Source: Triglochin maritima
Taxonomy: Eukaryota > Streptophyta > Magnoliopsida > Alismatales > Juncaginaceae
Reading direction: 5' to 3'
Length of the DNA stretch: 64,000 nucleotides
NCBI GenBank assembly: GCA_963682175.1
Contig: OY821771.1
Location: 40,444,201 to 40,508,200, forward strand
Notes under the pieces: model-generated
The model's input: the letters and a program-made list of their open reading frames with translations, nothing else
Database searches by the model: none
Told to the model about the DNA's origin: nothing
In this document: piece after piece, positions 1-11,850 of the stretch
Position numbering within the stretch: position 1 is the first letter of the stretch
Layout: each line of letters opens with the position of its first letter
Position numbers and translations under genes: made by a program

Positions 1-397
1 AAAAAGCTCACTGTAATCTACTCCATCACCACCGAAATCTTGCAACGGAACCTGAAAATTTTGAATTTAACAGAAAATTAAAAAAAACAAAAAACGGGCG
101 TCTGGCTAAACCGCCTCCACCAAGGTGGAGGCGTCTGCCTAACACGCCTCCACATAGGTGGAGGCGGTTTAGCCAGACGCCCGAGTCGTGAAAAAAATTC
201 CGCCCCCGTTACCTCGCCGGATTCAGGTGTTTCGTCAGACATTTTCGTGGTGTTGGTACTAGGAATGTGAGTAAAACTGAGTCAAACACCTTATTTAAAG
301 ACACGGGACGAAATCAGTATTAATTGATTTGTTAAGGGCAAAAAAGTCATTTTTGGAGCGATTTAAGTAATTTTCCGGCGACGAATAGTAATTCCCC
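1..397 (-). mobile_element. MULE-like element relic, truncated by window edge
   Basis: Read on the minus strand, this stretch begins at 397 with GGGGAATTACTATTCGTCGC and matches, with divergence, the block starting at 25013 on the plus strand. Both share the same order: terminal sequence, a conserved short ORF start (MS-x-ETP-x-SGEVT), a GC-rich palindromic array (about 95-180 here), then AT-rich sequence ending near a TTACAGTGAGCTTTTT-like stretch. Two divergent copies in opposite orientation show a dispersed repeat family. Assignment to Mutator-like elements is inferred from the terminus style and the transposase-like start. No TSD can be tested because the other end is off the window. Confidence 0.55.
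78..242 (-). CDS. 54-aa ORF with palindromic-repeat coding, start of a MULE-type protein
   Basis: An ATG at 242-240 opens a 54-codon frame ending in TAA at 80-78. The N-terminus reads MSDETPESGEVTGAE, closely like MSGETPRSGEVTEAV of the second copy at 25164. The rest is low complexity with an 11-residue period (GRLAKPPPPMW, RRVRQTPPPWW, RRFSQTP), one residue set per 33-bp DNA unit. The conserved start in two diverged copies suggests a real N-terminus, probably a first exon of a transposase-like gene whose downstream exons lie off the window. It could also be a fortuitous frame through the array. No catalytic domain is visible. Confidence 0.35.
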   Translation of the reverse strand: MSDETPESGEVTGAEFFSRLGRLAKPPPPMWRRVRQTPPPWWRRFSQTPVFCFF

Positions 398-1738
398 TTT
401 ACTTAGTCTAGTTCTTAAAAAAGTTTCAATTTTAACCGAACACTAATCCATCAGAATTTAGCTTTCCCAAAGTAATGGTGCTTTCAAGATATTCGGTACA
501 TGTCTGAGAATCACGGAGTCGTCAGATATTATATGTACAAACATATTACCGTGTCTTGATTTTTTTTTTTGTTAGGTAGCAAATTACGGTGTGCTTATTG
601 CACAGCTATTCCTCATATATACTCGAAACGTACACATGCTTCAATAGTTCAATGTCCATAGATATTTGCTAATAAAATAATGATCCATGGCAGACACTAA
701 GCCAGACTGTCCAGTTGACTAGCAAACATTAGTGTGTGTAGATTATACACACTAGAATATTATAAACAGCACATGCATGGATGATGGAATCTTAAGCAAT
801 TATTGAGGAAAATGACTCTAACCCTCTATAAGTTTGACTGTTGCCTTTCAAAAAAATAAGTTTCTATTTGTAGGTTGAAGGTTCTCCTTGATGCTAGGAA
901 ACTAACCTAGCTAGATAGGTATACGTACACTATTACAAGCTTCTTAGGATCTGATATACATGTGTTGTTGCACGTGATTTTCTACTTAATTGCTAAATAT
1001 CTACTGATCTTACCGTATTTTATTTTACGGACAACACAGGTGGCCACACATTTCTTAATTAAGTACGAGCTCATGATATATATAATTGTCTGAAAGAGCA
1101 CTAAAAATTAATACCAAATAACATACTCCAGAAGACAGAATTTAGGGTATTTTTTTAAGTGAGCATTGTAGAGATACCGTTCTTGTTTTGACAGAACAAT
1201 AGTTAATAGTCTGAATAGAAAAACCAAGTGAAGATACAGATGCATGCTCCAATCTCAGTTGTAAACTACCCAACTAAATCTCTCTGAAAGTGTCAGAATC
1301 CTAATTAATATATACAAATTTCATAAATACCCTTCAATATTTCATAGACCCTAAGAATATTAAGAGATATAATTTCATATGTACTATCCAACGAATACAT
1401 TAAAATTAATACTGCGGATACCCTCTAATTTGAAGTAAACTTATTTCTAATTATAAACTCAAGCCACTTACTAGCTTTGTAGACACTCTCACACATACTC
1501 ATATGATTAAAGGTAAATAAAGCCTATTGTAACTTCATATGCAATATTTGAATCTACTTTGGCCCAAATCATTCTCCAGAAGTATAAGCTCAAAAAATGA
1601 TAAACTCATAAAGCTTCTGAGAAACCACAAACTATATATAATCATGATCTTATGGAATATTTGATGGACAATCTAAACCAACCCTAACATAATTCCAAGG
1701 GGATGCCAACTAGCAACTCTTGGCATCTCTCCATGCAT
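398..1738. other. AT-rich intergenic region
   Basis: No ORF, RNA gene or clear repeat recognised. It lies between the edge transposon relic and the proline-rich protein gene and probably holds distal promoter sequence of that gene. Confidence 0.5.
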
Positions 1739-1847
1739 CCACGTGATCTTCCACTGGATTTTTCCCTCCACTCCCTATAAAACCACACTCCACTCCACTC
1801 CCCTCCAACACCACCACTTGTGGAAACCCTAATCTTCCATTCCAACC
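1739..1847 (+). promoter_or_regulatory. Core promoter and 5' leader of the HyPRP gene
   Basis: A TATA box (TATAAAA) lies at 1776-1782, with an ACGTG core in CCACGTGATC just upstream at about 1739-1748. The stretch between TATA and ATG (1848) is rich in CCA/CTC, typical of a plant 5' leader. Spacing of about 70 bp from TATA to ATG fits a short leader. The ACGTG core is a possible bZIP/bHLH site; that role is inferred. Confidence 0.55.
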
Positions 1848-2495
1848 ATGGAATCAAGCAAGCTCTCCTCTATCCTCCTCGTCCTAATGATCTTCATCTC
1901 CACCACCCCTCCCATCCTAGCTTGTGGCAGTTGCAACAAACCTCACCCCAAACCCCACCCTAAACCCCACCCTCCCAAGGGTGGTGGCGGAATCCCGATC
2001 CCTCCGGTCATTCCACCGGTCATTCCCAAGCTCCCTCCGGTCATTCCACCGGTCATTCCCAAGCTCCCTCCGGTCATTCCACCGGTCATTCCCAAGCTCC
2101 CTCCGATCATTCCACCGGTCATACCGATCCTTCCGCCCGTTATTCCAACCCTACCACCGGTCATCCCGAAGCTCCCACCAGGCACACCGACCACCCCGTG
2201 CCCCACGCCACCCAACACACCGCCAACTCCCCCCGCGAGTTGCCCGATCGATGCCTTGAAGCTCGGGGCTTGCGTTGATGTGCTTGGAGGGCTAGTGCAT
2301 GGAGTGGTCGGTGACCCGGCGGTGAACAAGTGCTGTCCGGTTATCGGGGGGTTGCTGGAGTTGGAGGCGGCGGTGTGTTTGTGCACCACCATTAAGCTCA
2401 AGCTTCTTAACATCAATGTGTACCTTCCTCTTGCTCTCCAGCTTCTTGTTAGCTGTGGGAAAACACCTCCTCCTGGCTTCACTTGCAGTGTTTAG
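1848..2495 (+). CDS. Hybrid proline-rich protein (HyPRP) with 8-cysteine domain
   Basis: A single-exon 215-aa secreted cell-wall protein. Residues 1-25 form a signal peptide (hydrophobic LSSILLVLMIFIS, likely cleavage after ILA before CGSC). Residues 26-130 are proline-rich: a HPKPHPKPHP segment, a GGGG hinge, then repeats of PPVIPKLPPVIP. The C-terminal 85 residues carry the eight-cysteine motif of the protease-inhibitor/LTP/seed-storage superfamily: C132, C142, C162-C163, C177-x-C179, C203, C213. This matches the family of the Arabidopsis 36.4-kDa proline-rich protein and DC2.15. Known members are structural or stress and developmental cell-wall proteins; no enzymatic role is expected. The ATG follows a TATA-driven leader, and length and domain order are complete. 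The proline repeats are encoded by a 33-bp minisatellite (about 2007-2110). Confidence 0.93.
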   Translation: MESSKLSSILLVLMIFISTTPPILACGSCNKPHPKPHPKPHPPKGGGGIPIPPVIPPVIPKLPPVIPPVIPKLPPVIPPVIPKLPPIIPPVIPILPPVIPTLPPVIPKLPPGTPTTPCPTPPNTPPTPPASCPIDALKLGACVDVLGGLVHGVVGDPAVNKCCPVIGGLLELEAAVCLCTTIKLKLLNINVYLPLALQLLVSCGKTPPPGFTCSV

Positions 2496-3642
2496 TCATT
2501 GGTCGACCCTTCTCAATCATGACTTCTTATATATGTGAGTATAGTTTTGATTTCCTTTTAGGTACTATAATTAATTTTATCTTATATATTTTAAGTACAT
2601 TACTCTATACCATTTGTTTTTGTAGCTTAGTTTTAAGAAATGCTAGTCATTGATCACATACGTTAATCTAAAGCTTAATGCATGCATGCATGCTAAGTGA
2701 AGTAATAATGAAGTACAATCCACCCATATTTATTATATATATCCATGTTAATGCTGCCCTTTTCTTGAGGAGGTGTAGTTGTGATGTTAGTTTAGGCCAT
2801 GATAAATTTGTCCTACATATATGGGAGATGAAGGAAGAAAAAATATATTATGATTGTGGCTTTTTCTAAAAAAATCTATAAGAGCATATTTCCACCAATT
2901 TGTTGGCCTTATATGTTCTTGGAGTATATTAAGCTTTTTAAGGGTTTATGCATGGTATTGATCAAGATTTTATTTTACTTTTTTGGACGTGTCTTTTGAG
3001 TCACAATCATGGATTCATGGTGTACTTTCTACTCCATAGTTCAAGATAAAAGTAAAAGAGTTTCATTGCAATTGATTAATATGGTGCATGCATGATTCTT
3101 CTATCCTTTGCCAGAACAAACAATAACACGTTCTAAACAAGTATATATACTGCAAAGGCTCTTGCATAGAATAAAGTATTTTCCAACAACCTAAAAGATT
3201 ATGTTAATTTGGTCTTGCAGGTTTGGCTTGGATTATCATTAATGTCATGAAAAGGTGGTGGTTTTCAAGCAAATTGGTTGATTGACAAGAAGACATGAGA
3301 GGATGTCAAAAACTTGCTTTATCTCTCTGTAGTTTCTTTCATTTATGGGTACACCTTGGAATTCTGATTTCATGGTTCAATTGTTTGATGTGGTCTTGTT
3401 TCATTTGTAACGGAATCCTCTTGTTTAAATTCTCATGGATTACCCTTGTTTCTCTTTCCATTTATTTATTTATTTGTGATTTGGTGTTGCATTATTGCTC
3501 AAGTACTGATGGATCTTTCGTGGCTCCAAATTAACCTCGAATTGGCAATGCATGTCCATTCCTAGAAGCAAAATTGGAGTCAACTGAAAAATCCATTGGA
3601 TCTTAACTTAGTGGGTGAGTTTTTTTTATTGCATATCGAAGG
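2496..3642. other. HyPRP 3' flank, AT-rich intergenic
   Basis: Holds the presumed 3' UTR of the HyPRP gene and AT-rich sequence. Short open frames at 2678-2869 and 3295-3534 show no domain, no conserved composition and no splice context, so I do not call them genes. A CATGCATGCATGC microsatellite lies near 2680. Confidence 0.5.
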
Positions 3643-3651
3643 TTATATTTA

Positions 3652-4043
3652 GGAAAAAAATTAAAATAAACTTTTTTTTTTTTTTGCCAAAATAGATCTC
3701 AAGAAAAATTATTTGTCAAACTAGACTCGTTGTCACCATGTGGTGACACGTGTCGGCAGTGGATTTTATTTTTTTGTGCATAGGAAACTCGACATCATCA
3801 GTGTCGAGTTCTATTTAGGATAACTCGGCATCACCAGTGCCGAGTTATGCTAAAGAGAACTCGACATCACCAGTGTCGAGTTCTCCTTGGGCGAACTCGA
3901 CACTGGTGATGCCGAGTTCCCTATGTACAAAAAAACAAAACTCGTCGCCGTCACGTGGTGGCAACGAGTTTAGTTTGACAAATACTTTTTCTTGAGGTCT
4001 ATTTGGATAAAACAATTAAAAAAATTATTTTGAATTTTTTTCC
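3652..4043. mobile_element. MITE with long inverted repeats and 9-bp TSD
   Basis: The 392-bp element is flanked by a perfect 9-bp direct repeat TTATATTTA at 3643-3651 and 4044-4052. Its ends are inverted copies (GGAAAAAAATT at both), extending about 110 bp and including TTTGTCAAACTAGACTCGTTG on the left against TTTGTCAAACTAAACTCGTTG on the right. The centre holds palindromic units of the form AACTCG-aCATCACCAGTG-tCGAGTT. A 9-bp TSD and long TIRs fit a non-autonomous Mutator-type MITE. No coding capacity. Confidence 0.8.
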
Positions 4044-4052
4044 TTATATTTA

Positions 4053-4689
4053 TGGTACAAGAACAAGATATTCAGATACTAGATGCTACACTAACACCAA
4101 TACTTGTTTACGGCATGCAAGTTGCCTAATTGGGGATGGAACATTTCACATCGTGATGTTTTCTGATTAATAGATGGGATGCACGTGAATAGGCCAGTAA
4201 TGACTAGTGTTGGTAAAAGATACTACATGATTGAGGAGGAAATGACAAGCACATTTGTCATTTTCTTTGCAAAAGTTTCTTGTTCCTCTGGTTGCAAAAC
4301 CAGCCATCCCTGGATTTTTTTTTACTTTTTTTGAAATTAGGTAATTGTATTAAATAAAAGGTTTAATTCTAGCCATGATCCACGACTAGAAGTACAAAGC
4401 AAGCATCCTTGGAAGTGATAGTCCACAAAAAGGCACATAATGCAGACAACATCCTTGGAAGTGAAATACATGTAAGAAAAGTGTGGTTTGTCCTCCCAAT
4501 GCATCAAGATTGGTCCCTCCGAGGCTGCGTTTCGAGCCTTTTTGATGCTGAAGGAACTCTCCATGCCTTTTCAATGTGACTGCCCAACATTCATACAAAT
4601 CAAAGCATTTGTTAATTAAGCAATTAGGACTGGATTTTTCCTTTCTAAAAATTATGTTGTTTCTTTCATTCTATATCATCCAAATTAAT
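4053..4689. other. Distal LINE 3' region, probably degenerate
   Basis: AT-rich sequence between the MITE and the recognisable LINE zinc-finger segment. By position it should be the 3' end of the minus-strand LINE, but I cannot identify coding sequence in it. The overlapping minus-strand frames at 4337-4598 are not recognised. Confidence 0.3.
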
Positions 4690-4876
4690 GGACGCGTTTA
4701 TTAGAGTGTGCCAATCTAAGCTTCCTAAATATCGAGTCGATTTTTAACCATTAATCGAAAGACGCTTGTGTTTCCTCGTACTGTGTTAAGGTCTATCGAT
4801 TTGTCCCAAAAAATCGATGCAAGCTCACATTCATAAAACAAATGGTTAGTTAATTCCGGTTCCATGCCGCACATGG

Positions 4877-6829
4877 CTGTAAATTTTTTATTTAATAAAA
4901 AAAAATTTAAAATTCAAAATTTAGGAATTTTTTTTTCCAAAACTACTCGGATCGCGGGTGTGACCCGCGATCCGTCTTCCCGCCAATTTTTTTTTTTTTG
5001 ATTTTCTGTTTTTGTTTTGATTTTCTGTTTTGATTTTTTATTGTAATTATTTGTAATCTTTTTTTAAATCTTTTTTTTTCAAAATAAGTTTTCTAATTTA
5101 TATTATTTTTCTAAATTTTTTAAAATTATTTTTAATTTTTCCAATAATCGACCACCAAATCACGTCGATAACCCGGTGTATTGAAATGTTAGGGTATTTT
5201 ATACAATAAAAAAACAAATTTTTTTAGCCAGATTAATAAATTATTTACAACTGAATATTAAACAAACACTAAAACTAATTAAAACAAAAAATTGGAAACG
5301 TTATCAAAAATTAGTAGGGCGTACACATTGTAAATATTTTTGGAGGTCGATACAGCAAAAAATTAAAAACACAATTAAATTTTTTTAAAAAATAATAACA
5401 ATTACAAAACATATTATGAAAACAAATATAATAAAAACATAATTAAAACGATTTTAAAAAAATCAAAACATAAAACACTACGACTAAAATCCGTGACTTT
5501 TTTTATTTTCTTTTATTATTTTTGATTTTTTGTTTTGTTGTTTTACAAATCATTCTAACTATATTTTATATATATATATTTCAAAATATGTTTTATAATT
5601 GTTATTAATTTTTAAAAAATTTTAATTGTGTTTTTAATTTTTTGCTGTATCAACCTCCAAAATGTTTGTATTGTGTACACCCTACGAATTTTTGACAACG
5701 TTACCAATTTTTTGTTTTAATTAGTTCTATGGTTTGTTTAATATTCAGTTGTAAATAATTTATTATTCTGACTAAGAAATTTTGTTTTTATATTGTATAA
5801 AATACCCTAACAATTCAATACACGTCGGGTATCGACGTGATTTGGAGGTCGATTCTTCAAAAAATTATAAACAAAATTAAAATTTTTAAATAAATAATAT
5901 CAATTAAAAAACATATTTTGAAAATAAAAGATTTTAAAAAAGATAACAAATAATTAAAATAAAAAGAAAAAACTAAAACAGAAAATAGAAAAAAAAATTC
6001 CACGGATAGTGGTTCACACCCTTGATCGTTGGAAATTTTCAGCAAAAAAAATTATTATGTTTGTTATCAAAATAATAACAATCGGGATCCACGTGAAAAA
6101 TTATGTTATTTTATACAAAAATTATTGAATTTTTCAACCCGCTCTGTTATCCACGTGATTTGGAGGTAGATTCTGGAAAATATATTTTAAAAACATTTTA
6201 AAACATAATAAGAATTAGAAGAATTATTTTCAAAAACAAATATATTAAAAAACAGATTAATTTTTTTTTTAAAATATCAAAACATAAAATCAAAAACAAT
6301 AAAAGAAAATAAAAAAAGTCACGGATTTTAGTCGTAGTGTTTTATGTTTTGATTTTTAACTATGTTTTTTATTATATTTGTTTTCATAATATGTTTTGTA
6401 ATTGTTATTATTTTTTTAAAAATTTTAATTGTGTTTTTAATTTTTTCCTGTATCGACCTCCAAAAATATTTACAATGATCTGGCTAAAAAAATTGTTTTT
6501 TATTGTATAAAATACCCTAACATTTCAATACACCGGGTTATCGACGTGATATGGAGTTCGATTATTGGAAAAATTAAAAATAATTTTAAAAAATTTAGAA
6601 AAATAATATAAATTAGAAAACTTATTTTGAAAAAAAAAGATTTAAAAAAAGATTACAAATAATTACAATAAAAAATAAAAACAGAAAATCAAAACAAAAA
6701 CAGAAAATCAAAAAAAAAATTGGCGGGAAAACGGATCGCGGGTGTGACCCGCGATCCGAGTAGTTTTGGAAAAAAAAAATCCCTAAATTTCGAATTTTAA
6801 ATTTTTTTTATTAAATAAAAAAATTACGG
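4877..6829. mobile_element. Foldback (long-TIR) element, 8-bp TSD
   Basis: The 1953-bp element is flanked by GCACATGG at 4869-4876 and 6830-6837. The ends are inverted copies (CTGTAAATTTTTTATTTAAT left, CCGTAATTTTTTTATTTAAT right), each followed by the same GC-rich hairpin GGATCGCGGGTGTGACCCGC (about 4950-4970 and 6735-6757). The arms stay alignable for about 550-650 bp, to the shared ACACTACGACTAAAATCCGT region near 5475-5500 and 6318-6345. The left arm has about 110 bp more. The middle (5530-6280) carries further inverted copies of the arm sequence. No ORF of note. The 8-bp TSD fits MULE or hAT types; the superfamily is not settled. Confidence 0.82.
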
Positions 6830-6977
6830 GCACATGGGGCATAAAGAATTTAAGTTAATCTTCTTATTAATAAGATTATCTATTGTCAACAGTTTATTTT
6901 GCGCTAGCTCGACCCATGTAAAAAGTTTAACTTTGGTCGGACGCCATGTGCTCCAAATTTGTTTGTAGAGTGGGTAT

Positions 6978-7373
6978 TGTTAGTCTTTTAATTTGCTTCA
7001 TGATTAATGCACAACAAAATCCTAATTGTACATTATAGGATCTTGAACAAATGATTTCCACAACGATATTAAAGAGAAGACAAGAACACATACCTTGCTC
7101 CATGATTCTATTCAACGAAGAGAAATCTCCAATTGCTATGAATTGATTTCTCCCTCTCAACCTCACACAAGTTTTGATGGGGAAACTATCTTGTGTCTTT
7201 GAAAGAGGGATGACCAATCCTTTTATAGAAGTATAGGGAGTAACCACCCATCGTGGTGTAACTACCCACTTACCATAAATCTCTCTTAATTAATTAATTG
7301 ATTATTAATTTCGTAATATTATTAATTTAATAAAGTTGACACTTAATACATGGGTTACAAGAAATATCTAACA
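6978..7373 (-). repeat. Copia 3' LTR
   Basis: This 396-bp terminal repeat begins TGTTAGTC and ends ATCTAACA on the plus strand, matching 13007-13418. It lies next to the polypurine tract, which makes it the 3' LTR of the minus-strand element. Confidence 0.95.
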
Positions 7374-7389
7374 TTCTCCCACTTAGCCC
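7374..7389 (-). other. Copia polypurine tract
   Basis: Minus-strand GGGCTAAGTGGGAGAA directly abuts the 3' LTR. The AGTGGGAGA core is the usual plant copia plus-strand primer. Confidence 0.85.
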
Positions 7390-7774
7390 ATGTAACATAA
7401 TTCAACTTCAAGTATTTAATAACAAAACATAATGCGCAAAATTTAAGCTAAAATCCTCCTTATATCAATTAAAACATCAGTCACTACTAAGTATGAAAAC
7501 CTATAAGGATCATGGCGGTTGTACGTCATAGATTCTGACACATTCCCTTCCATGTATCACAATATAGATTTCATATTTAGTATGATCATTAATGAGAGAT
7601 ATCATAATGGTCTAACGATAATGTCTTTATAAAAGACATTTCATGTTTAATCACATAAATCATTGATGTACATGTACTATTATAATGAAACAGGAAAATG
7701 TAATTTCAGAAACAATCCATAAGCGAATTCAAGAGGTCAACAACATAACATACATAGTACATTAATATGCATCA

Positions 7775-9427
7775 TCAATAATTGTTTTCAATAATGCCCA
7801 TCCGTTCGACATGTTCCTTAAATGTCTTTGGTGGCAAACCTTTAGTCAACGGATCCGCAACCATTAAATTGGTGCTTATATGTTCAATTGACACCCTTTG
7901 TTTTTGAACTTCTTCTTTAACGACATAGTATTTCAATTCCATGTGTTTAGCACCTTTCGAATACTTGTCGTTCTTAGAAAAGAAGACTGTTGCGGCATTA
8001 TCACGATAAATTTTCAGCGGCTTGGCAATAGAGTCGACAATTCCAAGTCCTGAAATATAATTCTGCAACCATAAACCATGAACTGTAGCCTCAAAGCATG
8101 CTACAAACTCAGCCTCCATAGTGGACACAGCAATGACAGACTGCTTCGCACTCTTCCAAGATATTGCCCCTTCAGCTAAAAGAAACAAATATCCAAATGT
8201 AGATTTTCTAGTATCTACACATCCTGCAAAGTCTGAATCTGAATACCCAATCACCTCGAGCTGATCAGATCGCCTATAAGTGAGCATGTGATCCTTAGTT
8301 CCTTGCAAGTATCTTAATACTTTCTTTGCAGCTCTCCAATGATCTATTCCAGGATTACTTTGATATCTACCCAGCATACCTACAGCAAAACTGATGTCTG
8401 GTCGAGTACAAGTCTGAGCATACATCAAACTTCCAACAATGGATGCATAAGGAATAGTCTCCATTTGTTTATGTTCCAAATCATTCTTTGGACATTGCTT
8501 AAGATTAAATTTATCCCATTTCTGAATTGGAACAACACCTGCTGAACAACTTTCCATCTTAAATCTCTCTAAAACTTTGTTAATATATGCTTTCTGAGAC
8601 AACCCTAACAATCCTTGTGATCTATCACGGAATATTTCTATTCCTATCACATAGGATGCCTCACCCATATCTTTCATTTCAAAGTTGTTAAAGAGAAATT
8701 TCTTGGTTTCATGTAATAAACCAAGATCATTAGTAGCTAGCAAGAGATCATCAACATACAAAATCAGAAATATAAATTTACTCCCACTGACCTTCAGATA
8801 TATACATCGATCAACGACGTTTTCATTAAATCCAAAGGAAGTAATTGTATCATTAAACTTGAGATACCATTGACGGGAAGCTTGCTTAAGTCCGTATATT
8901 GATTTCTTAAGTTTACACACCATGTGTTCATTTCCTTCAATTACAAAACCCTCAGGTTGTTCCATGTATACTTCTTCATCTAAATTTCCATTGAGAAATG
9001 CAGTTTTCACATCCATTTGATGTAACTCTAAATCATAATGAGCTACTAATGCCATAATAATTCTAAGAGAGTCCTTTTTAGATACAGGAGAAAACGTCTC
9101 TTTGTAGTCAATACCACTTTTCTGAGTGAAACCTTTGGCAACAAGTCTAGCCTTGTGTCTTTCGATATTGCCATTAGAATCGAGTTTAGTCTTAAATACC
9201 CACTTACACCCAACTCTTTTAGAACCTTCAGGCAATTCTACAAGATCCCAGACTTTATTGTGATCCATTGATTTCAATTCTTCTTTCATGGCATCCAACC
9301 ACTTAATGGAATTAGTACTTTCCATGGCTTGTGAAAATGAAACTGGATCTTCATTAATTCCAATGTCAAGTTCTGACTCTTGAAAATAAACCACATAATC
9401 ATCAGAAATAGCAGGTTTCCTTGTCTT
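7775..9427 (-). pseudogene. Copia reverse transcriptase and RNase H
   Basis: The frame is open from about 9427 to the stop at 7775. Counting from 9394 (539 residues), the RT shows QMDVKTAFLNG with the first catalytic Asp (D128) and the YVDD box at 213-216. RNase H motifs are GYSDSDFAG (about 383-391) and STMEAEF (about 424-430), and ADPLTKGLP is near the end. All are standard for plant Ty1/copia. There is no real ATG at the start of this frame; it is the downstream half of the polyprotein, separated from the gag-integrase half by a frameshift near 9410-9428, where the two frames overlap. RT, RNase H and catalytic residues are otherwise intact. Confidence 0.93.
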
Positions 9428-11850
9428 TCAACCTTCTTAATGCCACTTCATGTGGTTCATTTGCTAAAGTTTCATTGTTGACGATTTTATTATGGGGTGT
9501 TTGGTCATTCATTTGTTGTTCTTGTACATTGTCGAATTGCTCTACAATTGTAGGAACAACAACATTAGAAGAAGTAATGGGTAAAGAAACTTGCACCCTT
9601 ACTTCTTGAATTTCCACTTTACGTGGTTCTTTACTCCCACTAATCTCGCCATTTTCAATGAATTTAGCATTTCCAGTTTCAACAATTCTCGTACTATGGT
9701 TAGGACAATAAAATCTAAAGCCTTTAGATTTTTCTGGATAACCAATGAAGAAACCACTGGTCGTTCTTGAATCCAGTTTCTTTTCATGTGGATTATAAAT
9801 TCTTACTTCCGCCGGGCAACCCCAAACATGCAGGTGCCTTAAACTAGGTTTCTTTCCCGTCCATAGTTCAAAAGGAGTCTTTGGAACTGCCTTACTAGGA
9901 ATCCTGTTTAACAAATACATAGCGGTTTTTAAGGCATGTATCCACAATGATAAAGGCAATGAGAAATTATTTAACATACTTCTAACCATATCCATTAAAG
10001 TACGATTGCGCCTTTCTGCAACACCATTTTGTTGCGGTGTGCCTGACATTGTGTATTGAGCACAAATACCACGTCCTTCGAGAAATTTAGCAAATGGACC
10101 ACGACATTGTCCACTTTCATCATACTTTCCATAATATTCACCACCTCTATCAGATCTAATTATTTTCACTTTTTTGTCCAGTTGTCTTTCAACCTTATTA
10201 ACAAACACCTCTAAAGTATTTGCTGCTTGAGATTTTTCATGCAACAAGTAGACATAACCATAACGTGAAAAATCATCAATAAAGGTGATAAAATATTTTT
10301 CCCCACTAAAGGATGGAACATCAAAAGGTCCACATATATCGGTGTGTACAATTTCAAGGAGTTGTGTGCTTCTTGTGGCTGATTTCTTAATTGTGTGTTT
10401 TGTGAATTTTCCTTTAATACAATCCACACATACGTTAAGATCAGTAAAATCCAAATTAGGAAGGATTTCATTCTTTACTAATCTTTGCATTCTTTCTTTG
10501 GATACGTGACCCAAACGTTTATGCCACAAGTAAGCTGAACTTTCATCCACTAAACCACGTTTCATACCAACACTATGATGCAAGGTCAATAAGGTTTCAG
10601 CAAACAAATTATCTAGATTTAACTTGTATAAACCATCACAACGGACACCAGAACCAACAAGAAGATTTTGCTTAAACAAACTGAAACTTCCATTCCCAAA
10701 TTTAGAACAATAACCAGCTATATCAAGTTTAGACAAAGAAACTAAATTACGAGAAAGAGATGGAACGTAAAGAGTCTGATAAAGATCTAAATGGTGTCCT
10801 GTATCTAAAAGTAAACGATAAGTCTCAATCCCTTCAACTGGTGCTTTGACACGGTTCCCCATAAAGACAAAGTTCTCATTTGGGTTTGTGGTTTGGATCG
10901 TAACGAATCCCTGCATCGTATTAGAAACATGAGTGGTACAACCAGAATCAATCCACCAAGTATTATAAGGAACTTCTGCCAAATATGATTCGAAACATAC
11001 AAAAACATTATGTTTACCTTTACTTTCGAACCATGCCTTACGTTTATGGCAGTCTTTCTGATAGTGTCCAGGTTTGTGGCAGAAATGACACTTATCACCA
11101 TTTTGTTCCTTCTTGTGGATTTGAGCAGATGACTCGTGGATATTTAACGGTCTTTTATTGCCCTTTCCATACTTCTTTCCTGGTTTCCTTTTAACTCCTG
11201 AATGACCTACGAGATTGATAGAGTGGATTCCTTGTTTCTTAAGTCTTGCCTCTTCTTGAATAAGCATACTTTGAAGTTCAGTCACATTCCATTTATCATT
11301 CATTGTGTTATAATTTATTTGGAATGGACCGTACTCCTGAGGCAAAGAATTTATGATAAACTGTACAAGGAAACTATCATCCACTTTCATTCCCATGGTT
11401 CTTAATCTTGCTGCTATGTTTGACATTTCTGTCACATGTTGATGCATAGTACGCGAACCATCGAACTTCATGGTAGTTAACATACTCATTAATGTACCAG
11501 CACGCGACTTATCAGCAGATTCAGATTGAGCAGTATCTTTCACATACTTCATAAATTCCTTAGCATCACTAGTTTCAGGAATAGTAGTCTTAATGTTATT
11601 TACCACTGTCATTCGCATAAGCATTAAGCTCAGTCTATTTGATCTTTCCCAACTCTTATGAAAAGATTTTTTCTTCATTATTACTTGTCTCGGTAAGAGC
11701 AATGGGCTTATCAGTCATGAGTGCTAAGTCAAGATCAAGAACACCTAAATGAAACTTGACTTCTTCACTCCATTCATTATAATTAAGCCCATTAAACTTT
11801 GTAATAGACGAAGCTTGCGAATGAAGTGAAACATTAACAGATGCTGCAAA
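9402..11850 (-). pseudogene. Copia gag, protease and integrase
   Basis: The 766-codon frame from 11702 holds a gag core, a CCHC zinc knuckle (CHFCHKPGHYQKDC, 205-218), the aspartic protease active site IDSG (251-254), the integrase zinc-binding region (HKRLGH near 394 and CVDC near 425), and integrase core residues D455 (HTDICGP), D518 (RSDRGGEY) and E563 (NGVAERRNRT). The gag N-terminus lies upstream in another frame to about 11850 (SITKFNGLNY and FHLGVLDLDLA are readable), joined through a six-A run at 11667-11672 that has gained or lost a base. No in-frame ATG is visible ahead of it; a TTTTTGCAG that could act as a splice acceptor sits there. The 3' end breaks near 9410-9428. Confidence 0.9.

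Noticed and set aside
1924..2482. Overlapping ORFs in the other frames of the HyPRP gene
   Set aside because: They are shadows of a low-complexity proline-rich coding region; only the 1848 frame has a signal peptide and the eight-cysteine motif.
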